A stretch of 64,000 nucleotides of DNA from Isoetes taiwanensis (lineage: Eukaryota > Streptophyta > Lycopodiopsida > Isoetales > Isoetaceae). Below the pieces are notes generated by a model, which saw nothing but the letters and a program-made list of their open reading frames with translations, did not search any database and was not told where the DNA came from. The stretch spans positions 6,293,821 to 6,357,820 of the forward strand of contig JAJEKV010000057.1 of NCBI GenBank assembly GCA_021234155.1, read 5' to 3'. Below are positions 1 to 11,539 of this stretch, one piece after another. How positions within the stretch are numbered: the first letter of the stretch is position 1; each line of letters starts with the position of its first letter. Both the position numbers and the translations under genes were made by a program.

Positions 1-830
1 TTCAAAAAAAATCTAAAAAGTTTTACACTTGCCGGGGAAACCAAATTTAAACTAGCAAAAAGGCATGCCAGAGGCCATATGCAGGGAAATTAGGGTAAAG
101 TAATATAAATTGAATCATCCCTAGCAATTCAAGTGCTTGCACTAGTTGAGCATGATGAGCAAAGCAAAATTTGAGGGTTTTCCATGAAAGCACATTGCAT
201 CTATTTATACATAATAAGTTTTTGATATTTTATACGTATTAAGTAAACTTGGACCCTCCTTTTTTTTTAAGTCTTCTCTAAGGGGCTAGATGGAAAGGGT
301 GGTTCCTAGAATAACAATAACGGGGCACTTTCTATTGTTGTAATATTGTATACATTGTGTTTGGCTACTTATAAAAAGCATTTTAACATTATTAAAGTAG
401 CCCTATCCTTGTAGAATACTATAGCAATATGACATTTTGACAACGTAATTTTTTATCATGATAAACTTGACTTTGCACACTATGGAAATGTGGTCTTAAT
501 GTTCTACACAATGGCAACATATATGCAGCAGTATTGAGCTGCAATAGAAGTTCAAGCTGAATGCACAGATCTTAATGTATCTATAAAACTAGTATAAGAA
601 GTAATCATAAATTAAATCAGTAAGAACATGGAGCGTGAGAAACACGATTTTGCGTAGACAAAAATATTTCTTATGTATGCCCAACTGGGCTCAATTGCGA
701 TCAATTGTTGTGAGTAAACTGTTATCCATCTCTTAAGGGTGCCAAATGGGAATTGTTGGTCACCTGCCTGCCATAGCGTCATGCCATAACGCCATGGTAG
801 CGATCCGGCTGAAAATCTTGATTCCAGTAG
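1..830. other. AT-rich intergenic DNA, no gene seen
   Basis: No open frame here resembles a known protein. The stretch is AT-rich with short homopolymer runs and no convincing promoter or terminator context. The small open frames in it are of the length expected by chance. Confidence 0.6.
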
Positions 831-900
831 GCATGGCAATAATCATTGTAGCTGCGGTAAAGTAAGCATGGCAATAATCATTGTAGCTGCGGTAAAGTAA
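831..900. repeat. 35-bp tandem duplication
   Basis: Two adjacent, nearly identical 35-bp units begin at about 831 and 866. Each runs from gcatggcaataatcattg to ggtaaagtaa. The near-perfect match suggests a recent slippage or repair duplication. Confidence 0.85.
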
Positions 901-1442
901 GCAGTTTGCGCGAAGCAGTATCGGTTCCAAAGGCACTCTCCAATCCTATAAAAAAGGTCGAAAAATATAGTTATGCAGCTAGTGCCATAACCTATAAAAA
1001 CATGCAAAATAAAACAATAGAGAACATGAGAATCATCTTCGGAATCTGCTATAGATTACTGTGTGGGAAAAGCGGGCTTACAGCATAGTGAAGCAAGCCT
1101 GTGTCTTTGTTTTGTCTTCTCCTTCGCAGATCATGTGAAGGATACCAGAACTGTTAAAAGCCTCACCACAACAGGAAATGTTTTTCCAATTGATTTGGCT
1201 TGAGAAAGAAAGGACACAAAACCCTGTTATGTGGGCAGAATCAATACGAGGAAAGGAAATAAAAATCTCACTCCTCTTGCAAATGGAAATGAAAGGTATT
1301 TGGCAATGCTTTTTGTGAGGAGCAAGTTTAAGGCCAAAGGAACCGTCTGTGGGAAACTGTCAAAAGGTTAGCAAGGCTCCTTGCCATGGCAACGTCAAGA
1401 AAAAGTCTATTTGAAATCCAACTGTGGTTGTTGTTTTGCCGA

Positions 1443-1559
1443 GAATAGAATAGAATAGAATAGAATAGAATAGAATAGAATAGAATAGAATAGAATAGAA
1501 TAGAATAGAATAGAATAGAATAGAATAGAATAGAATAGAATAGAATAGAATAGAATAGA
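1443..1559. repeat. (TAGAA)n pentanucleotide microsatellite
   Basis: About 23 uninterrupted copies of the pentamer TAGAA occupy roughly 116 bp. The array opens two spurious minus-strand frames rich in Phe-Tyr-Ser-Ile-Leu, which should not be read as proteins. An uninterrupted array of this length is likely to vary in length between individuals. Confidence 0.97.
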
Positions 1560-1944
1560 GCAATATAGGCATGCTCCCAAGAAAGTTCTACATATAGGGA
1601 GCAGGGCCAACCATAGATAAGTCGGAATACTCAGCCGTAGATTTTGGCATAAGTCGGAATACATAGAAGGATGAGGGCTTCAGCCATAGCCATAGTCAGC
1701 GCAAAGTGAAAAGAACAGAAACAGAAATTAAAATGAAAGGGGAGGCTTTTTTATGAGAAAGGATCTATCTCTGTGTGTTTTTTTCCAGATCCTACCAACA
1801 GCCTGAGCCCCGTTTCTCCAAATGGCACACGACTAATGAAATCTCCATGCCATTTTTGTGGCCTTATCTAATTTCCATGGCCATCCATTTGAAAAAGTAT
1901 AGATCTAACGGTGTAAAATTAGCCACATTGGATTTTGATGATAT

Positions 1945-2015
1945 GGAACTGACACGTGGATAGGCTAGAATTGCAAGAAAGGCTGCAGGCTTGGTTGGGC
2001 TGGCATGCTAACAAT
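1945..2015 (+). repeat. dispersed repeat, copy A
   Basis: The segment containing gacacgtgg, then atag-ctagaat-gca-gaaag and a GC-richer tail, recurs in the same order and orientation at 16.69-16.76 kb. The two copies look about 70% identical by eye. This suggests an old dispersed element whose ends are not visible. Confidence 0.5.
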
Positions 2016-3189
2016 AAATACAGTTTCTTCAAAAAAGCACAAATAGCAGGTCTGCAAAAGTATATGTGTCCAACCATTGGATATTTAGGGCCTGCAAAAA
2101 CTTTTACCACTTTATCACCTTATTCATTAAGCATTCTAATCCCCCAATTTTTGTAGAAACAATATTCGTGTCGATCTCATCATCATCAATTGGAACTGTC
2201 TCTTCTTTAGAAGCACTAGAATTAGTATATTTTCCTCGATTTCTAGCTTCCTTATATTGATTTCATTATTGCCATCAACAATCATGCTTAGGAGAAACTT
2301 GTAATAACCAAGGATGCCCTAGTAACATACTATAATTAAAACCTCCATTAACCATCCTCAGTATTATAAAATCCACAGAGAAAGTTACCACAACACAGAG
2401 AGTTCAACACCCAATAATCAATCCCAAAGGTTGGATTCTTCCTTACCAGCATTCTTAGTTCTTACCACGAAAGAAATTTGAATAACTTTTATTTCATCTA
2501 TACACTCATGATATTTACTCCAGTATTAAGTTATCCAGACAAGGTGCACTCATGTAAGATGTAACTGGTCATGCTGAATTTACAACCACTTTTCTTTCCA
2601 AAGCAGGCAACAATGCCTAACGACATCCAGGTGCTACTTGTAACAATTTGCTAAACATTCTTCAAAATACTATATGGAGGCTCTTGTTGTAAATTCAAAA
2701 TTGTGTATACCTCTTTGTTACCTTTATCTCGTGGCTCCTTAGATGGGTCGATTACCTCAATGATTTTTTTTATCCCCTTAGGTTTCAACAATTCATCATC
2801 CCCTTTGACATGTAAAACTTCATTTCTAACTCTAACCTCATTCTTACTTTGCTCGACCCCTACATTATTGTTAAGAGTTCCTCTACTAATCTCCAAACAA
2901 CTAGAAAGATCCGACTCTTCAGCAAATACGATCTTACTATCCAAAAACATTTCCTTTACTTTGGGAGGTTGCAATATATGGGGAGAAGTCTTTAGAGCAA
3001 GCCTTCTGAAAGCATGGGTTTAGGAAGGAACATGATTTCATAATTTCTTATGGTTGAAGATGTTGAACCTTGAGACTTAGAGCGTTTTTCTCATGGGCCA
3101 GATTTTTGCCTTGTTACCTTGAAACGTGGCCAACTTAACCTTGCTTTGAGATATGCTACTTCCCCATGAACGTCCTACCTGAGGCTACC

Positions 3190-4343
3190 TCATATCTTCT
3201 TGGTGAGAAAGGCAAACGACAAAGATTATGAAGGCTTTTCTGGGCTATCTCCTCATCATCCCAAGTGGTACGAGCAATTACGACAGTTCCATGTAAAACA
3301 AGATAAAATCAAGTGCGTACATCAGTTGAGTGCTCCTTGTTGGTGGATACCTGTGGAAAATAATCTTCCACTTTGTGCCTCAGTTCATCCATTAACTCAA
3401 CCGCATTGGAGGCTAACAGGAATCTTGACACTTGCGGCATGGTATGATTCTGGCCAGTTAGTGGCATGGCAAATCTTTCAAACAAAATTCTTATTGTCTC
3501 GATGGAACAAACCTATTTGGCAAAGGTTGCTAGTACTCTGCCATTGGTTGCTCCAGAGGCTATTGAATGATAAATGTGGATTTCCCACCAGAGTGTTCAC
3601 GAGCATAAGCTTGTGAACTCTATGTATAGGCTTCTTGTCAATAATGATATCCTTCCGCCATCCACTAAGTGGTCCCTTCAGCTCCCACCTCCTAGTTAGA
3701 GATGTATGTGGACTTGGGCTTGGGATAAACTACTTCATCCTAAAGTGCCTGTGCTTTGGTGGCAGATTCTTCACAGATGCCCTCGTGTGAATGTGCTTGT
3801 CCATAGATTCGATCCTCGACTGTCATCATTCTGGCCACTGTGCAAGCAAAAGGACGAGACAAGACTATTGAGCATTGTTTCTTTTTATGTGATCATCTCC
3901 AGTCTGTTTGGTCTTGGTTGCTTTCTCTTTTTCATGTGACATTGACAAGTCAACAAGTGCTCCTGACTATTTATCTGGATACTTAGAATAAGTTGTGAAG
4001 CCAAGCATTTTATTTAGCATCAGGATGGTTGTTGTGGTCCATCTGGAAGCGCAGAAGATTGTGTGTCTTTCAGGATTTGGTATTCCTCCTGCAGTTGTCC
4101 TCTAGGACACAAAACTAGAATTGCTAAGGCCTAACATTGCTCTTCCCTTGCTCCTGCCAAGCGACAATTGATAGTTGAGTTCCATTTGAGTGTGTTGTCT
4201 TATGCATAGGCTGGTGGTTCTACTCAGTGGATCATGATTATCCTCTGAGCTCTTATTCCCGCCTTTGCATTTGTATCTGGATTTTGGCTTGGAGTTTCAA
4301 TAAAGTTTGACGTTCTTCCACAAAAAAAAAAAAAAAAAAAAAA
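3190..4343 (+). mobile_element. 5'-truncated LINE, 3' end with A-tail
   Basis: A plus-strand frame at 3706-3939 begins MWTWAWDKLLHPKVPVLWWQ and continues with CPRV...R...WPLC...H.F..C spacing. This is the zf-RVT zinc-binding domain found at the C-terminus of plant L1-type LINE ORF2. The frame just upstream (3200-3616) is plausibly the adjoining ORF2 region but is less conserved. An AATAAA-like signal near 4300 precedes an A-run of 22 at 4322-4343, as expected for a LINE 3' end. The reading frame is broken and no reverse transcriptase core remains, so the copy is 5'-truncated and dead. The 5' boundary is approximate and no target duplication was found. Confidence 0.65.
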
Positions 4344-5302
4344 GGGGCAGAACTACAGGGTTGGGAAGAAGGTTAAGCAGATGGATTTGAGTTGGTATTT
4401 TAATCGTAGTAATTTGAATTTTAGCGGCATGCTAAGAGAATCTATTGTTTAAATTTGGTTTTTCCGTCGTGTGGAAAACCTTTTTAGATTTTTTTAAGGT
4501 TTGGGGTTTTCCGAGATGCCGGAGAACTTTCCGAACTCCAAAAATGCCTAAAAGGTTTAAGCACATAAATAGGGCATGTCTATAATGCTGTTTTGTTTTT
4601 TGGGATTTTCCATATCCGGCCATATTCAGAAGGAGATTTTAGCTCTGTTTCTTTCTACAGCACCAAATGAAACATGCAATCGGTGACGCCTTGCAGTTAT
4701 CAAAAATTCTATTGACATTTTTTAAAAGAAAACAGAGAGATATGCGAGCCAAATCAGCCAAATCTTCGTTGTGCATCCTTTTTCAGGTACTGGAATTCTG
4801 CTTTTCCATCTTTGTTGTTCTCAATTAGAACTTAATCTCTCTACAGACCATGGTCTTTATGGAATCATGCCGTCAAGCAAAACCTTGAAGTCTAAAGCTT
4901 CGGTGGATTTAGACAAGGAAGCAAAATATATTTCGATTTTTTATTTGCCTCTTTCTAGAATTTTTGTTTAAGGCATTTCTTTTTCTTGCTTCTTAAGTTG
5001 CAGAATTTCAGATAGTCTTTGTGCAGTATCTACACATTTACGTTCGAAATGGAGCTGTATTTTGGAACATTTTCAGCATGCATTTTTGTTTTCATCGACA
5101 GAATTAAACATAAATATCCCAGGTATTGTGTTTGCGATGGTATCATTCTCTTTGTTCTCAAGGTGATAAAGATTATTTGAATGTGTTGTCATAAGCTTAT
5201 TTGTTGGTGCATGTGTTTTCCATAATATAGCTGGAGGTTAATAACTTGCCTATTTTAATTTACATGATTTGGTTATACGAGGTAAAGGAGCGTGAGGTTT
5301 CT
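4344..5302. other. intergenic DNA, no gene seen
   Basis: This is AT-rich sequence between the LINE tail and the first MITE-like element. Small frames at 4432-4623 and 4771-4971 have no recognisable domain. Confidence 0.55.
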
Positions 5303-5623
5303 GGGTAAAAGCATGTTAGGGTGTCCCTTAAAAAGTATTATTTAGTGACCAAAAAAGTACCTAAAAAAGTACCCAGGACTGGGTACTGGGTACGCATGTA
5401 ATATCTCAATAAAATTTACATTTTAAAACTTTTATATATATTTTGGTCTTCAGTAGCATTATCTTTATCATAACTTTGAATATTAATGCGTCCTTGACTT
5501 TTATTTTGGAGCTTTGTATTAGTTTAAATGAAAATAAAAATGAGAAAGTACTCAGTTCTGAAGTACCTAGTGTATGTACTTTTGCAGGTTCCAAAAGTGG
5601 TACACCCTAACATGCTTTTACCC
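5303..5623 (+). mobile_element. MITE-like element, copy 1
   Basis: The 321-bp element starts gggtaaaagcatgttagggt and ends with the reverse complement of the same sequence, giving near-perfect terminal inverted repeats of over 20 bp. The 4-bp sequence ttct flanks both ends (5299-5302 and 5624-5627), consistent with a target-site duplication. The interior is AT-rich, carries several GTAC(C/T)-containing motifs near both ends and has no coding capacity. A second copy in opposite orientation lies at 6204-6525. Four-bp duplications occur in groups such as piggyBac and Sola, but the superfamily cannot be assigned from these ends. Confidence 0.85.
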
Positions 5624-6203
5624 TTCTACATATTGTTTTCCGTGGTAATATTTCCTGTTTCATTTCATTGTCTTCCATCATATAAGCAGCTTACCTCATT
5701 GGCTATGCAAAAGCAGTAGTTGTGACTAAGATACGAGGTGTATGCAGTGTGCAGATGAGTGATCAGAATTGAAAACCCAATTCTCGAACTTGAAAATTGT
5801 GAGATGAAAAAGTTGTTGTAGTACAAAGTTTTGTTTTGCCGCATGATTTCTAGATTGTGCTTTAGAATCAGAATAGGTTAGAACTTCTTAAATAATTGCT
5901 TCATGTTTATTGGGCCGTAGAGTTCTCTCTCCTTGATGAATGATACTCCATATGCATTAGTGGAGCTAGGTATATTTGCATCATATATGAGCTCCATATC
6001 CAGCTTTATTAGTTTGTTTCAGAGGTCTCTGGATGTGGGTCTGGATCTGGACAATTCCGGCATGCTATTTGCTTAACATCTTTTAGTTTTCTGAAGTTAT
6101 CATTCCTTTTATTTAAATTGTCGTTCCTGAGCATTTTGAAGCTCACAGTAATATATGCAAAGGCTTTTACTGGCAGGGAATCCAGGAGAAAGCATATCCT
6201 TTA
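5624..6203. other. spacer between the two MITE copies
   Basis: About 580 bp of AT-rich sequence with no recognisable gene separates two oppositely oriented copies of the same element. Confidence 0.6.
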
Positions 6204-6525
6204 GGGTGAAAGCATGATACGGTGTACCACTTTTGGAACCCTCAAAAGTACCTTCACTGGGTACTTTTAAAACTGGTACTTTTTGTTTTTTCTTCCCATT
6301 AAAATCAACTCAAAACTTTTGAATTGAAGGTCAATAACATGTCAATCTATAGTATTAGAGGATAACAATACTATTAGAGACTAAAATTAATGAATCAACT
6401 CTCAAACTTATTGTTTATTGAGATATTTATGCAAGTTCACAGTACCTAGTGTTGGGTACTTTTTTGGGTAGTTTTGCACTCCCTAAAAAGAACTTTAGAT
6501 GGTACACCCTAGCATGCTTTCATCC
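6204..6525 (-). mobile_element. MITE-like element, copy 2 (inverted)
   Basis: This 322-bp element starts gggtgaaagcatgatacggt and ends with the imperfect reverse complement (ggtacaccctagcatgcttt followed by catcc). It is flanked by the 4-bp repeat ttta at 6200-6203 and 6526-6529. Its right half, reverse-complemented, aligns with the left half of the element at 5303-5623, including the gtacccaa, aggtact and atatctcaataaa blocks. The two are therefore copies of one family in opposite orientation. The terminal repeats here are less perfect, suggesting an older insertion. Confidence 0.85.
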
Positions 6526-6529
6526 TTTA

Positions 6530-9190
6530 CTACAAAAAGCAGGCATTTAAGCAAGTTCAGTTTCTAAAGAACTTACCCTTTTTTCTGCTGAACTTCCAAG
6601 AGAAATACCTTCTGTTTTTGTTCCTAAATTTGCTACGTCTTTACTGCAGATATCTTCCTTTTACTTCATTTCCAATGAACTTGAATGCCTAGAGAAATCC
6701 CTGAAGCATAGCTTACAGGCATCTATACTCGAACCCCTATGCATATGCCTGTCATTTGTTCTTCCTATTGCAAAATCAAGTTGACACATGTTGCACATAT
6801 GGTTACCAAAGGATGCCATCATCAAATCTCAAAAGGATAGAGGTCATGAACGAGGTTCCCTTTTTGTGGATAACCACCTCAACAAAAACCAATTTACTGG
6901 TAAGATATCCGTTATTGGAGCTTGATGTCTGTATTCTAGCAATATTTGAGTTCTGATTCCTCATCTTCATTGTTCCTTCCACTTTCTATTTTGAACATAT
7001 TTGTTATAAATGATATGATGAAATACACAGTGCTTGAGCACTACTTTCTCATCTTTGTGCTTGCTTCTTCTTTTGGTTGACATATTATATCATAAAAAAT
7101 ATACCAGCCTTTTTTCAACATGCATGTTGCCTTTTCATGCAGGCATGTCATGAGCTCTAGCTCTATGAACTTTTGGCGAGCTGGTGATATGATGGTGAGC
7201 TTTGGTGAGCTTTGAAGGTTCTGTTGAGATGATCTCACTAATTAGGAATGTGGAAGATGAATTTATATTTATAGGGTAAACCAAGTGACCTGTATATCCC
7301 TGCTAGAACCAAAAGGTAAGAAGTAAATATAGTTGTTGTATAACTTAGATATATTAGAAACATGATATCTTACCCATTTGACGGATCTGATTCACTGCAT
7401 GACTTGCTCTGCAGTGGGGGTACATGGACATGCTGAAGAAAGCATTGATAAGTTTATAAAGTGTGCCAACGATTTATTTTTCTAGGTTTAAAAGGTCTGA
7501 TGTTCTTCTTTTACTCTTCCACAAGGGCATTTTGGCATTTTCTTGGCTTCGGTTTAGACGAACTTTGGATCTTCTTAAAATTCATAGGAACCTCATAAAT
7601 AGATATGCAAGTTTTATTAGCAGGTCAAAGAATCCCCCATATCTAATATGCATCTCATCAGATATAAAATAGAAAGATCCATTATCATATGCTCCTTTCA
7701 ATTGAATTATAAGAATTGCATATTGCTTCATATGCATTTCTATTTGGCTGCAGATTCCACTTTCAGAGCTAATGCCACTTTCAGAGATAATGCTGAGCTT
7801 CAAATAAAGTCATACACGTTCTTGCCAACAGCTGCATCATAGCCATAACAAGTTGTTTTTTGGTCAAAGAACACTTCCGCCAGGAAGAGGCCTTTGCATG
7901 CTTGAATTGCTAAGCAAGATCATAAGATAGAACATTGAGCTTGGCTTTCACTCTCATTTTTATGTTCTATAGAAGCAGCTTTTCTATTATACGATGTTAG
8001 GATGGAAGGCCATCAACTTATGCACAAATTTATGAAGAAATTCTCAGTGTACCTAGCAACATGTCTATAATGTAATTGAATATTCTTAGACCAAAATTCA
8101 GGTCAAGCTTCCTCTGAATTATGGTGGAAGAACAAAGTTAGTCGATATTCGAAATATGTTACCTTAATTTTGAAATATGTTTCCTATATTTTGATATGAT
8201 TCTATTCGATGCTTGGAGTGTAGAAAATAGATGTAATAGAGCAGAAAGGTCGAAGAACATCTTGCTTTCTTGAAAATATAGGTAATGCCACTCATAATTG
8301 TTTTGTATTTTAGTTCCTTGCTTTCTTGAAAATATAAATAGTGCCACTCATAATTGTTTTGTATTTTAGAGCTATTGCCTTTCTACATCAAGTGCCAAGG
8401 TAGATTTTCACTATTCTTTAGAGCTTTGACTCATAGAAAGCATATAGAGCAAGCTCATGCTACTATTGTGATAGCTAGGTCCAAGAGCTAGATCTGTATT
8501 TTATAAGCAAACCTTCCAAACAACATCCTTAAGACGTCACGGTGTAGGAGTAAATCCCATGTAACTTTGAAAAAACATGTCATATTATACATTTAACATA
8601 GCAGTCCTATAGACATTGTTCTACCAATCAGTCATATTCAATTCCAAATGAATTTAGAGATTGTAGTATCCCTTTATGATGCTATTGGGCTTTGCTCTAT
8701 TGGGCTTTGCTCTAATGTCTACATGATAGCTTTAGAGATGCAAAATATTGTAAGATCTACAAGACGTACATCAAGAGGCATTACCAAGAACTTATAAATT
8801 GCAAATTGAATAATTGGAACTAATAATGAGCCAAGTCTAGGCCTAAAGCTTGGAAATGTCCAATGTAATCACAAGATGTGGGGCATGAATGAGCCACATT
8901 TATTTAAAGTTAGATGCAAATGGGTAAGTCTATAAGTAGTGAAACTAAATGCAAATTAGGCGAGTTATGGCAATGGCACATATTTCATCTTTTAAGCATA
9001 AGATTTGTGTAAGAGTTCAATGTAAAATTAATGCAACTCAGCAATGTTAATTTCTCGTGCATATTATTTGTGCAAGAATTCGATACAAAGTGAATGCCAT
9101 CACTTATTGGGGACATTTTAATTGTCATTAGGCAAAAGAAATACATGTACCTAATCTTTGTAATGGAAAACTCTATAAAGTTCCATTGGC
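6530..9190. other. intergenic DNA, no gene seen
   Basis: The sequence is AT-rich, with short frames under 75 codons that match nothing I recognise. It contains a 56-bp tandem duplication at 8261-8372 (listed separately) and a short double copy of attgggctttgctct near 8690-8712. Confidence 0.5.
8261..8372. repeat. 56-bp tandem duplication
   Basis: Two adjacent units begin cttgctttcttgaaaatata at 8261 and 8317. Each ends ttttgtattttag, and only a few bases differ between them. Confidence 0.85.
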
Positions 9191-9191
9191 T

Positions 9192-9320
9192 CCCTCTCAA
9201 ATCTGCAAACTATTGTATATAACTTTAATGGTGGCCTACAATAAATTTGTACTCCCTCTCAAATCTGCAAACTATTGTACATATGTTTACAATTTCATGG
9301 TGGCCTACAATAAAATTGTA
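9192..9320. repeat. tandem duplication inside the Helitron-like end
   Basis: The block ccctctcaaatctgcaaact, followed by ttgta and later ggtggcctacaataaa, occurs twice with a period of about 63 bp. It sits directly upstream of the hairpin at 9326-9341, so it probably belongs to the Helitron-like element's subterminal region. Confidence 0.7.
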
Positions 9321-9353
9321 CGTACGCCCGGCAACGCCGGGCTCTGTTACTAG
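9321..9353 (+). mobile_element. Helitron-like 3' terminus
   Basis: A GC-rich hairpin, cccggc-aac-gccggg, at about 9327-9341 is followed after a short spacer by CTAG at 9350-9353 and then a T. Helitron 3' ends are defined by a short GC-rich hairpin about ten bases before a terminal CTRR, inserted with a T on the 3' side; all three are present. The hairpin also stands out because the surrounding DNA is very AT-rich. The matching 5' terminus (starting TC after an A) was not identified, so the size and content of the element are unknown. It is probably non-autonomous, since no Rep/helicase coding sequence lies upstream. Confidence 0.5.
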
Positions 9354-9387
9354 TATGTATTAATATATGAATCTTACATTGTTCATC

Positions 9388-9921
9388 CCTTATTGGGTCC
9401 CTGATAGGAAGAATCCCATCGCGGCGGCGTCTTGGAAATGTATGGTTCGCCCTCGTACGACGAAGCGGGGATTACCACTGGTTTTTTTAGCAGCTACATT
9501 AGCAGCGTTTTGTTCGGCTGGAAGACCCTCATTGATATGTATGTGAAAGCAGGGAGTGTACTTGATGCCCAAATTGTGTTTAACAGATTACCAACGCGAG
9601 ATGTTATCACATGGAGCACAATCATTGCAAGCTACATCCAACAAGGTTTTGGCAAGGTAGCAATAGAGTTGTATATGTATATGAAGCTTGAGGGTATAAA
9701 GGCAGATGATGTAACTTTTGCGTGTATTACAGGGGCATGTGCTTGTCTGTTGTCTTTTGGTTTAGGAAAGCATATCCATGCCAGTATAATCAAAACTAGA
9801 ATTCCCTGCGATGTTTATCTGGGAAGTATACTTGTAGATATGTATGCGAAATGTGGATTGAGGAAGCTTTCCAAGTATCATGGTCCTTATTGGGTCCATG
9901 ATAGGAAGAATTCACGTCGCA
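9388..9921. repeat. direct repeats bracketing the PPR fragment
   Basis: The sequence ccttattgggtcc-tgataggaagaat, followed by a diverged cgtcgc-like tail, occurs at 9388-9424 and again at 9885-9921 in the same orientation. The copies bracket the PPR fragment almost exactly. They could record a duplication, a transposition footprint or a repair event. Confidence 0.7.
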
Positions 9922-9944
9922 GCAAGTCCATAGGACATCACTAA
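9432..9944 (+). pseudogene. PLS-class PPR protein gene fragment
   Basis: This 170-codon frame contains consecutive pentatricopeptide repeats. LIDMYVKAGSVLDAQIVFN, then RDVITWSTIIASYIQQG, then LVDMYAKCG match the canonical PLS repeat core (VDMYAKCG...A..VF..M..RD..SW..MI..Y). PPR proteins are organelle-targeted RNA-binding proteins; PLS-class members usually serve in RNA editing and have ten or more repeats plus E/DYW domains. Only about three repeats remain here. There is no targeting peptide and no C-terminal domain, and the frame runs into unrelated sequence at both ends. The fragment is bracketed by a 35-bp direct repeat (9388-9424 and 9885-9921) and begins just after a Helitron-like terminus. 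It is therefore best read as a dispersed gene fragment, not a functional gene. Confidence 0.75.
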
Positions 9945-9949
9945 AGAGA

Positions 9950-10254
9950 TCGATTGTACCCAAATGATGAAAAGCTACACATTCTGGAAACAAATAGAGT
10001 CATGCTACAATTTAAATGTCTATTTAAAGCTATTTTGCGCCTCTAGACCATAAGGCGCACAATATGGTTTTTGGAAATGATAAGCCACTTTTATTGCCAC
10101 AGAAAAAAAGAGAACGAATAATCTTCCAAATAGTATACTGAAATACATTGACAAATCATGGAGTTTAGATGGAAGAAACCTTCTCACTGAGAATAGACAC
10201 TATTTTGGAATTTAACTTATATAGAATAAAATAGACATAAGCAACCTTCTTCAG

Positions 10255-10287
<33 letters not shown>

Positions 10288-10930
10288 CTCTTATATCAGA
10301 GCATACCAGAAGGCTTGAATAACTCATATAAACCCATGCCAAGACTTTTAAAGTAGGCCACGCCATCCCATATAACGTAAACCCCTTGATGTGTACCTCT
10401 TTTGCACAGCATTTAGATGCACTAATATGTAACTTTTAAAGTTTAATGCCATATTAGGACACAAAAGGCTTCTCTAAAACGAAGTTTCATTGATAAAATA
10501 TGTTTAATACGAACAATTGTGGAATTAATTATAATGTAAATCAACAAAGAATTGCCCAGTCATTCATATTATACCATAGATTACATCTTGGCATGGCAGC
10601 TTACCAAAAAGCAATCGTGCCTCCATCTATTAACTACTTAAGTTCGACTGTTCAAAATGGTATCAACGACTTTGAATTTACACCATGCATGGATCAATTG
10701 GTCCTTGAGAACACATGCTATCAACATACTGTGACTATGGCTCTTGTGGTAGCTTCCACCTTTACTTATTCCGCATCTAACTTTGTGCTTTATGTTGCTA
10801 AATGTTGTCCTTACCTATTCTCAAAACAATTAACAAGATCCATTGTACATATTAAAATTGCAATCCAAATGGAAAGGAATGCATGAATGCTTAATCTCTC
10901 AAAATGTAGGACATAGAAAAGGACAGAATT
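9950..10930. other. intergenic DNA with T-run
   Basis: A run of about 30 T's near 10258-10287 could be the reverse-complemented A-tail of a retroposon lying to its right, but no SINE or LINE body could be recognised there. A 128-codon plus-strand frame (10500-10886) has no recognisable domain and is probably a chance frame. Confidence 0.45.
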
Positions 10931-11538
10931 GTTATGAATATGGTAGCTCGGGCGAGTGGTCTTGGATGTTAGTCTTGGTGGACTAGCGTGGGTGTCTAAG
11001 TTTGACAAAGTATTGGCAAGGAAAGGCAATCTATGATCTATATTTATGATGTTAAAAAGGTTTAGCCAAATAAAAAAGGGCTAAAGTCATAGCAGAGACC
11101 TATAAATAGACCCTGAACTTCAGTTACACATATCTCGGCAAAGAGATATAGCCGGAAGACTGATAGGGGGTCAAAGAAGACTGCTCTACACATTCGCTTT
11201 TGAATCTAATTCTAAGAAAGCCATTACTTTTTCCTAGAGCTTCTGTTGTTCTTATTCAATAGCCTGTTACTATCCTAGAGCCTACCTCTTGGTGTCTTAT
11301 ATTGAGGACTGCTACTTCGAGGGAGGAGCTACCACTGGAAGCTGATTGTCAGGCCTTGCCATAATTCTGCCAATTCTTTGCACCGAATGACCCGGTTGGG
11401 TGGTGAACTATCATACATTGGTTATTGCATCTCGAGCTAGCTCTGGTTTTGGTGAACTAAAGCTTGGCCAATCTGAGTTATCCATGTAACTCATATTGTA
11501 TGTTTGTTTCAAATAGAGATCTTTTGTCATTTCTAACA
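10930..11538 (+). mobile_element. possible solo LTR
   Basis: The 609-bp segment begins TGTTA and ends TAACA, the usual short inverted ends of plant LTRs. It carries a TATAAATA box at about 11101, placed as in a U3/R junction. No primer-binding site follows, no partner copy is seen in the window and no clear target duplication was found. The call rests on end structure and the TATA position only; it would be a fossil of unknown family. Confidence 0.35.
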
Positions 11539-11539
11539 G

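Larger units (their letters stand above)
900..3190. other. intergenic DNA with small unassigned frames
   Basis: Apart from the microsatellite, no recognisable gene is present. Overlapping frames of about 106 codons exist on both strands at 2.65-3.02 kb. The minus-strand one is rich in Lys and Glu, but neither resembles a family I know. The stretch around 1945-2015 is a diverged copy of a segment at 16.68-16.77 kb and is listed separately as a dispersed repeat. Confidence 0.5.

Noticed and set aside
1360-1664. Two overlapping minus-strand frames of 70 and 85 codons
   Set aside because: Both are produced by translating the TAGAA microsatellite (repeating Phe-Tyr-Ser-Ile-Leu); not genes.
2651-3023. 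Overlapping frames of 106-107 codons on both strands
   Set aside because: No recognisable domain, no splice context and frames open on both strands; kept only as unassigned intergenic sequence.
10258-10287. Poly-T run as the A-tail of a minus-strand SINE
   Set aside because: No internal promoter boxes or SINE-like body could be recognised to its right.
10500-10886. 128-codon plus-strand frame
   Set aside because: Composition is not protein-like in any family I know; probably a chance frame in AT-rich DNA.
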